Part shown: positions 21,791 to 34,214 of the stretch, piece by piece
Numbering within the stretch: the first letter of the stretch is position 1
How the letters are laid out: each line of letters begins with the position of its first letter
Source: Saturnia japonica
Lineage: Eukaryota > Arthropoda > Insecta > Lepidoptera > Saturniidae
Direction: 5' to 3'
Assembly: GCA_033032175.1 (NCBI GenBank)
Contig: CM065312.1
Coordinates: 9,176,001-9,240,000, forward strand
Length of the DNA stretch: 64,000 nucleotides
Made by a program: the position numbers and the translations under genes
The notes under the pieces: generated by a model
What the model was told of the DNA's origin: nothing
The model's database searches: none
What the model saw: the letters and a program-made list of their open reading frames with translations, nothing else

Positions 21791-22094
21791 GTTTAGGTTG
21801 CGAATCCGCCAGAGATCTGTGAGGTAGCTGGGTATATATAATACACCAATAGGATTACTTCATTTACCTAGTATCGTTTAGCGCAGATCTAGTGTCAAAG
21901 CAAGGTGATGTAACGAGGAATGTGTGCGAGGGATGCGAGCGAGCAATGTGTGCGACAGATTTGTGCAAAACGGTGTGGGGAACTAGAGCTATTAGACTGC
22001 TACGTATCCTCGCACACACCGTTTCATAGATTTCTTACACATCCTCGCATGGCGTAGTCTCCTCGCACATCTCTGGTGGATACGCAACCTAAAC
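21791..22094. mobile_element. MITE, 304 bp, with 34-bp inverted repeats
   Basis: Inverted arms at 21791-21824 and 22061-22094 match at 30 of 34 positions (outer core GTTTAGGTTGCG). The inside repeats GTGTGCGA-type words and is more GC-rich than the surroundings. No clear target duplication was seen. Confidence 0.8.
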
Positions 22095-22151
22095 CTAGAA
22101 GAAGTGGTAACGTGCAAGTGTCAAGTGCAGCTGCCGGAATATACCTACCTG

Positions 22152-22655
22152 CAGAGGCGGCGTAAGGCGTAGGCGAAGTGGGCCACCGCCTACTGCCTCG
22201 CGTACCGAAGGGCCTCGGGTCTCGAAAGTTTATTAAATGTTTATATTTTCTAATAATATTATAAAACAGTATTAATATTAATTACAGATCTCTTATATAT
22301 AATATGTTGCCAGCGTTATTTCAATCACACGTATCACTCGAAATTCCCCTCCATAGATCACAACTAGAATAGATCATAAGCTATAAAAGTTAACGAGTAA
22401 CAGTCAATTAACTTATAAAATAGACTTGAAGAAGGAATTTTGCCCAAATTCCATTGCAAATCACTTAAAGACGCCTCTCTGAGTTTGCATATTGTGACGG
22501 GCAATTACGGAACACTATAGTGCGCTGCATACAGCGCGTGGCCCGATACGCACTTGGCAATTTTTTAAATTTAAAAAATTTGTCCTCTAGTGCCACAAGA
22601 GGGCCTCGCGAAATGTACCTTGTCCACATCAAATTTAGGTCTTGCCCCGCCACTG
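22152..22655. mobile_element. hAT-type MITE, 504 bp, with exact 8-bp target duplication
   Basis: The ends read CAGAGGCGGCGTAAG on the left and, in reverse complement, CAGTGGCGGGGCAAG on the right. Both are flanked by the identical 8 bases CCTACCTG (22144-22151 and 22656-22663), the duplication length of hAT elements. The CAG-start ends and the lack of a transposase mark it as a non-autonomous hAT derivative. Its ends resemble the CAGTGGCG ends of the full hAT at 37152. Confidence 0.9.
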
Positions 22656-22663
22656 CCTACCTG

Positions 22664-25600
22664 TATGTGCTTGAAGACAGATTTTTGACTTGAAGCTGCT
22701 AGCTAGCCAAGTAGCTACGTGAACATTAAGAAGAAGCCTGACCATAATGCTATCGTTCATATCATGCGAAATATCAACCAAAGTAAGAATACCTATAAAA
22801 TAATACAAAAAATATAATTTAAAATTAAACCACAAAAAAGATGCGTCAAGCGCTCTTTTTTACTTTTTATAACAATCTCATCTTATCACAGATGTTAAAT
22901 TATGATGTCGAAAAAAGGGTAGCAGAACCAGTAATTAGGGCGGTGCCAGCGGTGCCCAGGCACATGGCACAGACTCTGGAGGGGCGCAGAAATGACCAGA
23001 CCAGGACCACAAACAATATCTATACCGAATAAAAAATTTCAAGGGCGCAGTTACAGAAGCTCGCACCCACCGCTTAAGCATAGTACCGCGATAAGCCTAG
23101 AAAGAGGTCTAGGTACCTCTTGAGTGTGGAACACGCTGCTGGAAACCACCGATAGGTACATAACGACAGGTTTTCAATTTGTGGGTCGAAGCTAACCAGG
23201 AAAGAAGGAAAAATGTCTAACCACTATATAGTTATACCGCAAATATGTTATTCTGAAGTCTATACTGTGTTAAAAACCTGCTATAGGAATGAGGCATTAA
23301 TAATAAATATATATTACAATATATTTATTTAAAATTATATATTTTTTTATTATAATTTGCAATAAAGTAACTTTATTATGAAAACAAAAGTAATCCTTCA
23401 AATAGATCTATTTTAGAAAGTCTACAAAATGTTAAAGAATATTTAAAATTCAAAGCCGCTGTCTCATTTTTTCAATTATTTAGTTACAATTGTTCCGAAT
23501 AACACGAAAGATAAATTCTACTACGTTAATTATTTTACCTTTTGCGCGTATTCACTGCGGCATCGGGCATGTCGAATGTATCAAACATTTAAAGGTATCG
23601 ACGTGACGTTTCACAGCCATTTTGTCGCAGGAGACTTGTCACGATACGGTACATTAATTTTACTACACATAATAATGTTCTTCAAAGGCAAAATAAAAGA
23701 CACTAAGAGATGTTTGTGTATGATGATATTTGCACATTGAAAGTAGCTATCTATATTATACTTATGTAGTAAGTATACTTTGTTAAATTACCTTAAATTG
23801 TGGAAGGACGTAGAAAATAAACTTTATTACTTTCTTAAAATACAATACTTATTCTCTGTGATGAATATGACTTTTTCACATTCATGCAAACAAATAAGGT
23901 AAAAAATATAATGCACGAGTAATAATTATAATTCTACATAATTAAAAATACATAATCATGCATGATTCCTAAAACCATAATTTTCAGGCTATGTATCTTC
24001 GAGTTATCTTATATATGAAAACCTATGTTTGTATGTTCCCTATGGCCTATAAAATAGCTGGAGCGTTTTTGTTGAAATTTTCAGACAATCTTCATATTAT
24101 TTAGCGGATGATCCTGTAAAGGTTGGTAGCGGTTGGATCAATGTTCTCTATGGACTCCAAAACGGCATAGCAACGCGTGGCCGATTTTGCTAGTTGAAAA
24201 TAAAACCACTCGTAAAGCGTAGGTAATAGTTTACTACCTTCACAGAAATCGTTTTTTTTAATAACAGGCTTGAATATGTGTTTCAAAATGTCAGTTCCCT
24301 AAAGAACTGAAATTGTCTTTGTTAATCTATGATTGGATATGTAGCTTGGAATCGCAACTTGTGTTGCTGTTTTCTACTATTAGGTAAGTACGTTATAAAT
24401 AACTTGTCTGAAAATTTAAATAGAAATTTACCACAGCCAAGCGCTTTAGTTAGATGTCTGCCTATATCTAGTTACTTAGTACTTACTTGCTCTTGAAAAG
24501 CTAACGTACCTCGAGATGGCAAAAGTTGATGGATGTTCATATTTTGGCGGTGTGGCGTAGTGGTAGTAATGTGGATCTACGGTCAGCATTTTGGCTGATT
24601 AGAAAAAAACTTGTCTCAGATATATCAGTTTTTACTGAGTGCATCCTGTGAAGGTAAATCTTAATTTGTGTAGCCACTTGTGCACTTCAGTACTTAATAC
24701 TGGGTATTTCCCTTCTCATATTGACAAGAATACGGATCATAATTCACCAAGCAGTCCTATACATATTGATCGATGCATCTAATCATATGAACGATTATAG
24801 GTATATTGAATCATGAACACCACGACCATTGACTTTCTAATAATATTTAAAATTAATGTCCCTGTCCACCATTGAATATAAAATGAGGCGCAACAATACA
24901 GACGGTGCCTTATCAGATAATTCACCCCAGTGTTCGTGTGAACCGTGTAATAGTGTACGTGTAAACATTTTACACTTTTTCTAGTTCTAAAGAAGTAAAT
25001 ATTTAACGGTTTTATTTTTTTTCTGTAATGGAGTGGCCGACTTGCATTCGTGACAGAAATATTCTTGCGTGTTCATAGTTCGAACAAAAAGTAAAACAAC
25101 CGAGTGAAAAATACTGTTAGGGGCTTTATCAAACTAGAACGAACGTTTGCGCTTAATGTTAGTACAGTCACCTTTTACCTCAGCGTAAATGCTTTATGGA
25201 TTTATTCTATTAAGACCATTAACAGTGACCAACGAAGTAATTACGTGTGTTTATTTCATATTAATTCACCTATTATGTTAGTGTTAGTTGTATGTTAAAT
25301 TACGAGAAAAAAAAAACCTGTATGTATGTAAATAGTATCTAAAGGCGACAAGATAATTTTAAATTTATTGTTATTACATATTTACTTATTTACAAGCGCT
25401 TGCAATTTTTATTTAAGGAGGAATATCTGATTCCAAATTAAGTTAGTATTTTGGTAACAAAAGTAGACGATTGATATACATTACAATGTATAGGTACCTA
25501 ATATAAATATTTAATATTCGCACATAACTATACACAGGTAACAGTCGTCACACAAAAGTCGCTCTTGCGCGGAGATCAAAATTGCAACGTCTTGGCTCAA

Positions 25601-28299
25601 TACGTCTACGTTTCAATACTACAGCTTCACGAGGCTTGTCAAAATTTAAACAGCTGAAAAAGAAATAGAAAAAGATATACCTGATTGAGTTTCTTACCGG
25701 TCCACATCTACTGATTCTTCTCAATGAATGTGATATTTTACGAACTGGTAGTAGTGTTTGAACGTTTATAAGTGCCTTTTTAGAACCTAAATTAAATAAA
25801 GAATATTGATTTTCACATATTAACATACGAGGTCTTCCAACTCGGCTCTCAGGAGTTGCAACTAATTATGACTGGCCTCGGAACTGTTGTCCTTTTGAGG
25901 TTGATTATACTTAGCTGTAGGTTGCAGTGACCACTTAAAATCTGGTGGACTGCATGGCTGTTTGTTACTTCATAATTAAAAAATAGTCTCAGGGTCTCCG
26001 TAGTCAAAGTTAATCTTTCATTGTAAGTTTAAAAGTGGTATCTTTGCTCCTTTATTTACTTCCTTTAGTTTTTATTCTTTTAAAGTTTACCCATTTAATT
26101 TTCACCTAAAGCTTTTGCAATGTGGCTGAAGAGGGTTACATGCTAATATACTAAGCCTAGAATGGAGAACAATCTTATAAATACCTGGCGACAGATTTTC
26201 AACTTGAGGGCGGTACGTACCCAAATGATTACTAAAAAGCCTTACCACCACGATCCTTATGTTTCTATGGTGTCACCAAACAAAATAATATTTTAACGAA
26301 TGTTAGAGAATACTTAATAGGGTTATAGCTACATACCTGAATAATAAACTTCTAAACTATTTATCGATAACCGGCTGAGAAATAAAACACCTGTCGTTAT
26401 AGAAGTTACCTATGCACCTATATATTTCGTAAATATTTAATATCTTAAGTTGCCATGCCATCATTGCGATAATGTTAAGTTGAAGTTACGTTAGACCTGT
26501 TTTATTGATTATATTAATTACTTTAGAAAAAGAGCTACTAATTATAAATACCTACTTAGTATTTATTGATTTGACTATGTTTATATTAAAATTTTAGAAA
26601 CTGTTATCTTTCTCAACAACGAAAAAGTAAATGAAATGCGAACTAATAGAGCACGTGTGTCGTACAATTATAAGTAGCGACTACCGTTACACACTATGAA
26701 AACCTACCATGAAGACTCATTTTGACGCGAAATGTCGAGGTTAGCCAGTGTATGCCCATCTACGTACCTACTTCCTTTCGTGGCATTTGTAGATCGGCAT
26801 GACAACAGTGAATATCATCTCTTTAAAATCGCCAATCTCCTAAAACCGTATTTATAATCAGGCGTATCGTAACAGTATTTTTTAACACGCTTTTATTAAC
26901 TTCACTTGTAACTAACAAACAATGTAATGAAATCTTAGAAGTCAATTTTAACCTAATTCTGATTGTCGTGTCGAAATGTAACTTTGTGTGTAGGCACATA
27001 TAATTAGTTCGAATGACTAAACTATAATTTGGAATCTTAGAGCTAATATGATGATGGAGCCAGAAGGCGTAAAGTGGAACTCTTCAGTCGCTACTAGAAA
27101 ACCCCTCGAGTTTAGGCTCATATCATTTGTTATGACGAGTCTGACAAATTGGGCTTTGTAACGAGAGTCTGGTGATGGAGCCAGGAGATGTTTTATCATT
27201 TTTAATGCATGATACTTAATAGCGGTTTTTTAGTTTTCTCTAAACTACATACTTTTATTACAAGCTTTTATTGAACTTGTCTTGGTAGTTTGGTGAAATC
27301 TTGTTACTGAATTTTAAATCAATTACCTCCAACCGATAGAGCTCGAATTTTGCATACATGTTTAGTTAGAATGACAATGCATGGTTAGCTAAGTGAGGCC
27401 ATTCTAATTTCAATATAGCGAACTCCCAAAGATGGTGAACCAGTTAGGTATTCTTTGTGCACCCCCGTGATATGGATAACAAATGAAACGGTTTGGTGAG
27501 AAGTATAAGAATTTTTTTTTTTTTTAAACAAACTTTTATTCAATGTTTCAATAATCTTAAAAGCTTGTAGCGCACTAATGCAAATTAAAAGGTGAAAGAG
27601 GAATATAAACGAAATAAATTTAATATATAACGACTGCAGTGGAAGCATGCACTAAAATCGCGTTGATCGAATTGAGTTCAGATCCCTGTAATGAGCCTGG
27701 GCTTTCCATGAAGGAAAACAGTGATGCAACCATAGCATGGTGATAACACATTTTCTTATGCCTGTTTGGCTAGCTACCACCTTTGAGGTGAAATCTTTCG
27801 TGTAAGTGTTCCGGCAGCTCCACTTGAGAGTCTCCACAAGTTTTGTGTGTTACCGTCTTGAGCTACGTCGTCGCTTAACATCAGGTGAGATTATGTACAA
27901 ACGCTAAACGTAAACAAAGATTAAAATAAGAAATTAGAGTGCCTATATCTCGCAAGTGTTGCGACTAAAGTAAACCGATAAAAGTTTTTAAATGAGTAGC
28001 GGTACACATTTACGTTAAATGCGGGCTCATTGCGTATGCGCATTGGTATCGACTAATTTGTATATATGCGCTTGAACATGCCCGAACAAAGGATTATCTA
28101 CCGGAAGTTATTTATAAACTGGTTTTGAAGGAAACGTGTATATAGTACGTGCTGTAAATGTAGTTTTAATGTAAAAAAGTACAACTTTTTAATAACATTC
28201 TCAAGATTGACTGATAAACAACGTGCAGTTTAAATCGGTTGGACTAGAAGTATGGAATTTTGCACAGGAGTTCCTTATTCAATAAAGGACAGCTCTAAT
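22664..28299. other. 5.6-kb stretch without recognised genes
   Basis: AT-rich intergenic or intronic DNA. Minor items seen: a piece at about 25640-25760 resembling in reverse complement the repeat found at 36955 and 60240; a tRNA-like AGTGGTAGT word near 24556 without a B-box; similar segments near 23085-23200 and 26150-26220 sharing AAGCCTAGAA and a TTTTCAA motif; and a common lepidopteran word (CATCAGGTGAGAT) at 27880. No host exon was recognised. Confidence 0.45.
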
Positions 28300-28690
28300 A
28301 AAGAATTTTTGAAAATTCATCGCACGAGCTGGTTAATTAAAGGGTTTAGGTTTTCACGGGCTTCAACTCCGCAACTCGTAGTCTTTCGGCGCCTATTTTA
28401 TGTGATTATGGCTAACAGCAATCGTGTCAAACTAATTATTACCTATTGCCTGATGTTTCTAACGATCTTTGGAAGAGTCCTCGGTGTACCAAGATACTTA
28501 ACCCGGTATTAGACCAATTCTTTGCATTCTAAGAATACGTGTCTGGCTGTTTCTTCCTTTCCCATGCATACTTGGCACAAGGGGCAAAAAGATGTTTGTT
28601 GTTGTGTGTGACCTGATAAGGCTGCGATGAGCATTCGTACTTGATGCCTGTTCAGGCATAAAAAGGATCTGAATTTAAGTGAATTTTAAT
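28300..28690 (-). pseudogene. LINE C-terminal zinc-knuckle remnant
   Basis: The minus strand reads LNRHQVRMLIAALSGHTQQQ, then FCPLCQVCMGKEETARHVFL and ECKEL, the conserved C-terminus of jockey/I-type LINE proteins. There the RNase H or reverse transcriptase is followed by a region with a C-x2-C ... H-x4-C knuckle. After a stop it continues as YRVKYLGTPRTLPKIVRNI, also typical. Only this tail is left. Small + strand frames over it are shadows. Confidence 0.75.
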
Positions 28691-29025
28691 TTATAAATTA
28701 GAATCTACACCGTTTCTACTCATTTGCTTACATCGCGGCTATATTATCCATCGATCCAACACGGATTGGTATAGATAAAATGACTAAAGATATATAAGTA
28801 CATAATTTTCCTTGTAACATTTCAAACATAATTAAAATGAAGACACACCGTTATCATAATTAGTGGGTACCTACATACAATTTTGTATTTGAATATTTTT
28901 CTGTATTGTTGGAGCAGCGGTACACGTGATACAGACCAGAACCAAATTTATCATTAGCATTGTAGAACGATCATCAGAATGAATGAAATTTAAAATGTTC
29001 CAGTTACAGTAAACGCGTGCGCAAC

Positions 29026-29260
29026 TCAATCCGCACATCCAAGATGGCGCATAGCGCACGTCGCGGCGCGGCGCGGCGTTGCGCGGCGGCCGACGCACAC
29101 GCCATGTCCGTCACGGTTGGCCGGTGAAGCACGAACAGCTTTTTTTACATGAATATTGTTCGCAGTAGAGAAATCGACGGGCGTGACTGCAGCCATTGTG
29201 TTGAGCTGGCAAAACGACGAGAATATTAGAGCGTGATATAGTACAAACACGTATAGTTTG
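29026..29260. promoter_or_regulatory. CpG-rich patch, possible promoter
   Basis: About 100 bases (29010-29115) are densely packed with CG in otherwise AT-rich DNA, including tandem GCGGC units and CCAAGATGGCGC, a good match to the YY1/pleiohomeotic core AAGATGGC. In insects such a patch can mark a promoter, but no adjoining exon could be confirmed on either strand. A minus-strand frame starting MAAVTPVDFSTANNIH at 29193 has a fair Kozak context and could be a first exon; this is speculative. Confidence 0.35.
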
Positions 29261-29489
29261 TTGACTATAATTTTATATGGTCAGGGTCGTGTGTGGCTTT
29301 GGTGATTTTTTATTGGTCTCTCGTTTTAAGGTAGATAGCTTGAAATAATCTATTACAGCATATAATGTTGAAGTAGTCATAAGTTGCGCCTTATTCTTGC
29401 CTAAGAAAGATCGGTACAACATAATTATTTTCTTGTTCAATTCTCCAGTAATCACACATTTTATACAAATATAATTTCCCCCACAATGC

Positions 29490-29645
29490 ATCCTATACCT
29501 TCTTCGGCCTTGTTTACAATATAAAAATATCGATCCACCTTTATACTTAACATTCTTCTACTTATATGACTTTCAGCCCTTCTCATGGCATGCTCATACC
29601 ACGTCAACTTATTACTCCTTTCATACTTCCTCTTATATACTCACA
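29490..29645 (-). pseudogene. LINE reverse-transcriptase tail remnant
   Basis: The minus strand reads RKYERSNKLTWYEHAMRRAE, then SHISRRMLSIKVD, the KLRWYGHV-RR motif near the C-terminus of RTE/jockey-type proteins. It is the same type of tail as at 1815-2070. No other part of the LINE is present. Confidence 0.65.
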
Positions 29646-30666
29646 CAAAATCATACATGTTGCAATAAAATAGAAATACACGGGTAATAAAAGTGTATAA
29701 GTACATGATTTTTTTTTACCTAAAATGCTTATGTTTTTGCAGTGTTTGCGATATTAAGTCAAAATATTAATGATTTAATCGACAAAGTACTTTTAGGCAT
29801 TCAAATAATGTCAATATCTTGATTGAGACAGGTTCATATTACATATTTGCAGTTTTATGTTACAAATATTAAAGTTAAACATATATTAAATTGCTGAGAC
29901 AGATTTTAGATGGTTGGCATGATATTACCTATTGCGCCACCTATGAAGTGCATTGCAAGCTCATTTCACCACAGATATCGACAACAAATATAAGACTAAA
30001 TACAGATAAATATTAAGTGACTTGTTAATGGAACTGCTAATTGTCTGGTGGCCTAGCAGCCTAGGTTGCTGCTGTTCTAATTGTCTTCATTAGCACGCAA
30101 ACGTGTTTTAGCCAGATTTCTAATTGGTTCTTTTAGCGGCCTTAGTCTCAAGGCTACTGTTACTTAGATAAACAATAGATAATACTTATTATCTTGATAT
30201 TCATAACCGACGTACTTTTATTAATATAAGACCCGAATTTATAAAGTAATTGTTATTCGGCTATTCTTTCAGTTGTATTTTAACATTTATCTTAGGAATG
30301 TTTATTTTTTATCGTAGTACGTCAACGTTATAACACTGTACCTGATGGCGAGCAAAGACCAATTCAATAACATCGGGGACTAATGTGGGATCTACTATCC
30401 ATCGTCAATAGTAGATCTAATTAATTTGTAGATAATGCAGAATACTGGATAAAATAGCTGTAGCAATTAATTATAATTATATGTTTAACTTTATATCAGC
30501 CTACTAATAATATTTACTTACCTACTTATTTTTGTACACCGTACTTGTGATTTTTTTTAAACGAGAAATTTTTTGTTTTGAATCTTTGTTACTCAATCAT
30601 AAAAAAATTTGGCATATAGATAAGTAGTTTATACTTAGATTTTATCTTGGTAAAAACCCAATTCCA
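29646..30666. other. AT-rich stretch, nothing recognised
   Basis: No exon, transposon protein or strong repeat was seen. A short palindrome (GCAGCCTAGGTTGCTGC) occurs at about 30055. Confidence 0.45.
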
Positions 30667-31143
30667 AGGAAAACATGCTGTAAAACGAGCCAAGTCTCGA
30701 TTGAGATGGTTTGCCTGTAACAAGTAGTGAAATTTCATAAACAGTCAAGTGGAATTAAAAAAAAAGTCATTTTGGCTAAAATCTGTCGTATCTTTTACAC
30801 GTTAAATTCCATTCTTTAGAATCTACTGTGCCTAATCATATTAGCCTCAAACATTTTAATTAATGACAAGACAATAAGGTTAACATATTCTTGTTACATG
30901 TCGTAGAATTGTGTATGACTTGTACCGTTGAAAATATTGTAGGAGTCACTGTTATTATTACTTACTTCTGTTTTCTTGAGTATGAGTTAATAGCAATAAC
31001 GGCCACAACATATAATAAGAATGTATTAATCTTATTGTCCTATAAATATCCACCTCCTACACTTGGCTATTTATGAGATTTCACTACTTTTTATAGACAA
31101 ACCATCTCGGTCGAGACTTGGCCCGTTTTAACAGTATGTTTTT
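30667..31143. mobile_element. MITE, about 480 bp, with 70-bp inverted repeats
   Basis: The two ends (about 30667-30740 and 31070-31143) are inverted copies over about 70 bases. They share CCAAGTCTCG, GAGATGGTTTG and AAGTAGTGAAAT in the same order, with scattered mismatches. The interior is AT-rich and codes for nothing. No target duplication was confirmed, so the exact ends are uncertain. Confidence 0.8.
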
Positions 31144-31818
31144 CTTAACATTTCACTTCATTTTGTAGTTTATAATAAAGTTTCTAAATTAGATACTGGA
31201 ATTTCATAATATTGATGGGTAGAAAAAGCCTATCATGTTGACTAAGTATTGCTCTTAATGTTTGCCCCTAGGCCCTGTTCATATTAACGTGCGGCATCGC
31301 GCGTTTAATGCTGCTTTTAGAAAACAATATATCTGAATGGGGTCTTCGTGTTCCACAGAACTCATTATCAATAAAGCGGCATTTTTTCAATATCTCTTAG
31401 GTTCCATATTCATTCACTTGTTCTCTTATGTTTATATTGTCTAATTTTGGATACAATGTTACAAACATTCCATGCATCTAATATTGGGTACACCCAATAT
31501 CTTCTTTGTCTTTGTCGTCTACTTTTATAGTAACGGTAAAGAAGCCACACACAAACAATCACTTCGACGTCCATTCCCGAACTGAGCCGGTATACTTGCC
31601 TACAGAAGGGGTTTTACATTGCACGATCGGTCGCAGCCGATTTTTGGTGCGGAGGGGCATAGCCGCAAAATTGACCCAATAGTCATAAACCTGCCGTTTT
31701 TATAACCCCTGAACGTTCGTTGAACGCCTTGCTGAGCGCGGTGTGTGTATAGTGAGTACACTACCAACGCGCGTTGAACGCAACGCCAAACTTCTAATTT
31801 GTACTAGCGTTTACAATT
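31144..31818. other. No gene seen; contains a GC-elevated patch
   Basis: The part at about 31560-31800 has raised GC and words such as AACGCGCGTTGAACGCAACGC, with an AACG-rich counterpart near 31270-31310 (TTAACGTGCGGC). This may be a decayed inverted-repeat element about 520 bp long, but I could not fix its ends. Confidence 0.3.
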
Positions 31819-32110
31819 TAGCTGGGATCATTGGGTTCCATATCAGTTACTCTAGATCTTATAATTTTGTGAACCATTAGAAAATGTTCATCAGATTGAA
31901 TAACTTTTACTAAGGCGGCATCTCGATAGTTCTTATAGTTTAGCGGGGTTCTTATTATTCCACATCAGCTACTCCAGACCTTCGATTTTTATGTGCCATT
32001 AGAAAACGCTCATCAGATTATTAAATGATTTTTACCAAAGCGGCATTTCCAGAGCTCTAATAGTTTGGCTGGGCTTTTGGGTTTCACGTCAGGGTCAGAT
32101 CTTCGAAAAT
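31819..32110. repeat. Tandem repeat of about 122 bp, roughly 2.4 copies
   Basis: Units start near 31819, 31941 and 32065. Each begins with a form of TAGCTGGG, then TTCCATATCAG and a TCAGATT-type word, ending in AAGGCGGCAT. The copies have diverged. The last copy runs into CCAAATTTCAGCTCTCTAGG, a word typical of the interspersed repeats elsewhere in the window. Confidence 0.75.
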
Positions 32111-32604
32111 CCAAGTTTTGATAATTTTTCCTTTATGTGGGTATTAAACCCTATCACTGTACCAAATTTCAGCTCTCTAGGTATTGGGGAAGTACTACTT
32201 CTATTTTGATGATCATGAGTGAGTCAGTGTCGAATTTTCGTAACTTTACATCCATATAATATAACCTCTAAACAGATGAAGCTGTAAATTTGAAAAACCT
32301 TGACATTGTAAGGTTCTATAAGTACTGTTAGTAAACAGATTTTCGGCTGCAGCAGACCTCTTTAGAGTAGGGTAGCTGTTAACGTGAATCTGTAAAATAT
32401 AAACTTGGAGAGAATACCTAACTTTTTAGTTATTATTTTATTTTAAAAAGAAACGAAATATTAACAACTAAGTCAGAAAATGAATTAATTGGAATAACTC
32501 ATTTAATCTTGCAGAAGCTGCAAACAAAAATTGACGTCACAACTGAAATATTTAATGACTGCTTTTGATTAGATATGTACATGTGTTTTCCTACCTCCAG
32601 AGGT

Positions 32605-32636
32605 AATTTAACATGAAGGTAACTTCATGTTAAATT
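32605..32636. repeat. Perfect hairpin with 14-bp arms
   Basis: AATTTAACATGAAG and its exact complement lie on either side of a four-base loop (GTAA). It could extrude as a short hairpin; function unknown. Confidence 0.9.
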
Positions 32637-34214
32637 CACCGAAGCTAGCCGGCAAGTGATCGTTGATGTATTTCTCTGTATTTAATGTATTCAAACCACT
32701 CCATTTTTAATATAACTTAGGATGAATACGTCCTGTTTAACTGCAATAGAATAACAATGCTAATAGTATCATACTTGAACAAAAATAATGAACGTTACGC
32801 AGGTGTTTACTCCGTTAGAATAATAATAATTATAATTAATTTGGTGGTAATTGTAAGGTAATTATCGTTACCTACAGTCTGTAGGTAGGCTACAGTGGTG
32901 CAGACGTACTCAGAGGAATACTATAGCCTTGTTCCATGGTTAATTCATACGGCTTAATTACAGATTAACATGAAATTGTTTAAAACATAGGTAAACCAAT
33001 AGATAAACATATTTGATGATGTCAATTATTAAATTTTTAAATGTATAAAGTTCACTTATGTATGTGTTTATCGGTGCAAATTTTTTTGTAGTAGCTCTGC
33101 AAATTATCGGAACTGAAGCACAGTAGGTAAGCACAGAGATTGAAATCCATTTGCGGTCGCCGCTGTCATAAATGAATAAATATAAAAATGCCTATGCAAT
33201 GTCTCATTTTCAATTTTTCAAAACACCAATACAATATTACATTTATCAGGAGTTCTAGTTAAAAACTCTAATATTTCGAATTGCCATACGTCCCGTATAT
33301 ACTAGATTTTCACCGTATTTCAGTATCGAGTGCCGTATTTCTCCTTGTCCTTGTTTTGACCCGATTTTCATCAAAATTCATAATGTTCACCGTTTTTAAT
33401 AAAGTAAAATCTACGACGCAATATGACTGGACTTGATTGAAATACTCTGTTTTTTATATAAATTTAGTTTATGATAATAAGCCAATAATACCCGCTTAGC
33501 ATGTACACGTATTAGTTTACATGATAATGATAACTGATACGTCAGTTTTCAACAATTATGGCAACCCTATTCGTACGTTATACCAGCAGCGCTTCTAAAA
33601 GAAACGCAAGAAACTAAAAGTCATCTTATTCCTTTGATAAGAAGTTTTTGTCAGCATTTTATTACATCTCACATTTCATTTTGTTTATGTAAGATTCTTA
33701 CTTATTAAAGTTTATTAGTATGAAATTGGCGATTTTTAATTTTGACTAGTGTGATTATCGATTATTTTAATTATATTTAAAATTTGAAAGTCATATTAAT
33801 TTTACAGTATAACTATAATATTTCTTTTTAAAAATCAGTAGTTTATTTATTTTGGTTTTCCCTCCTTTCGATTTTTCTTTGATATTGCGTTTCTGTGACC
33901 ATGAAAAAAAAGAAATTCGCATTACATATTTTCGAATAGGAGTTCCGACGTGGCGCCAACGTAGCCTAAATGACACGCAATATCAACTAGATGTATGGGC
34001 TAGGTACCGTAAATGAATGCACGATACGTTTTTGGTTTAATCGCCTTCCGTTTTAGAAATTTTAAACTCAACATTGAGTACCGTGGCCAACCGAAAACGA
34101 AAGTCGATAACGATGAATTCAAAGTCGCAGTGGCAGCAGATTCATGCAGCAGACTTCATTGTAAGTAATAAAATGATACTGCTTCGTTTATATACGTCAA
34201 ATTGGAAATATTAA

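Noticed and set aside
24548..24600. Possible tRNA gene or SINE head (GGCGTAGTGGTAGTAATGTG)
   Set aside because: The A-box-like word is present but no B-box or cloverleaf follows.
28408..28512. Small + strand frame starting MANSNRVKLIITYCLMFLTI, which looks like a signal peptide
   Set aside because: It is the antisense shadow of a LINE C-terminal tail on the minus strand, and no good splice donor follows.
29026..29250. Minus-strand frame with MAAVTPVDFSTANNIH as a gene
   Set aside because: No family resemblance; the later part is only CG-rich composition. Kept as a remark under the CpG patch.
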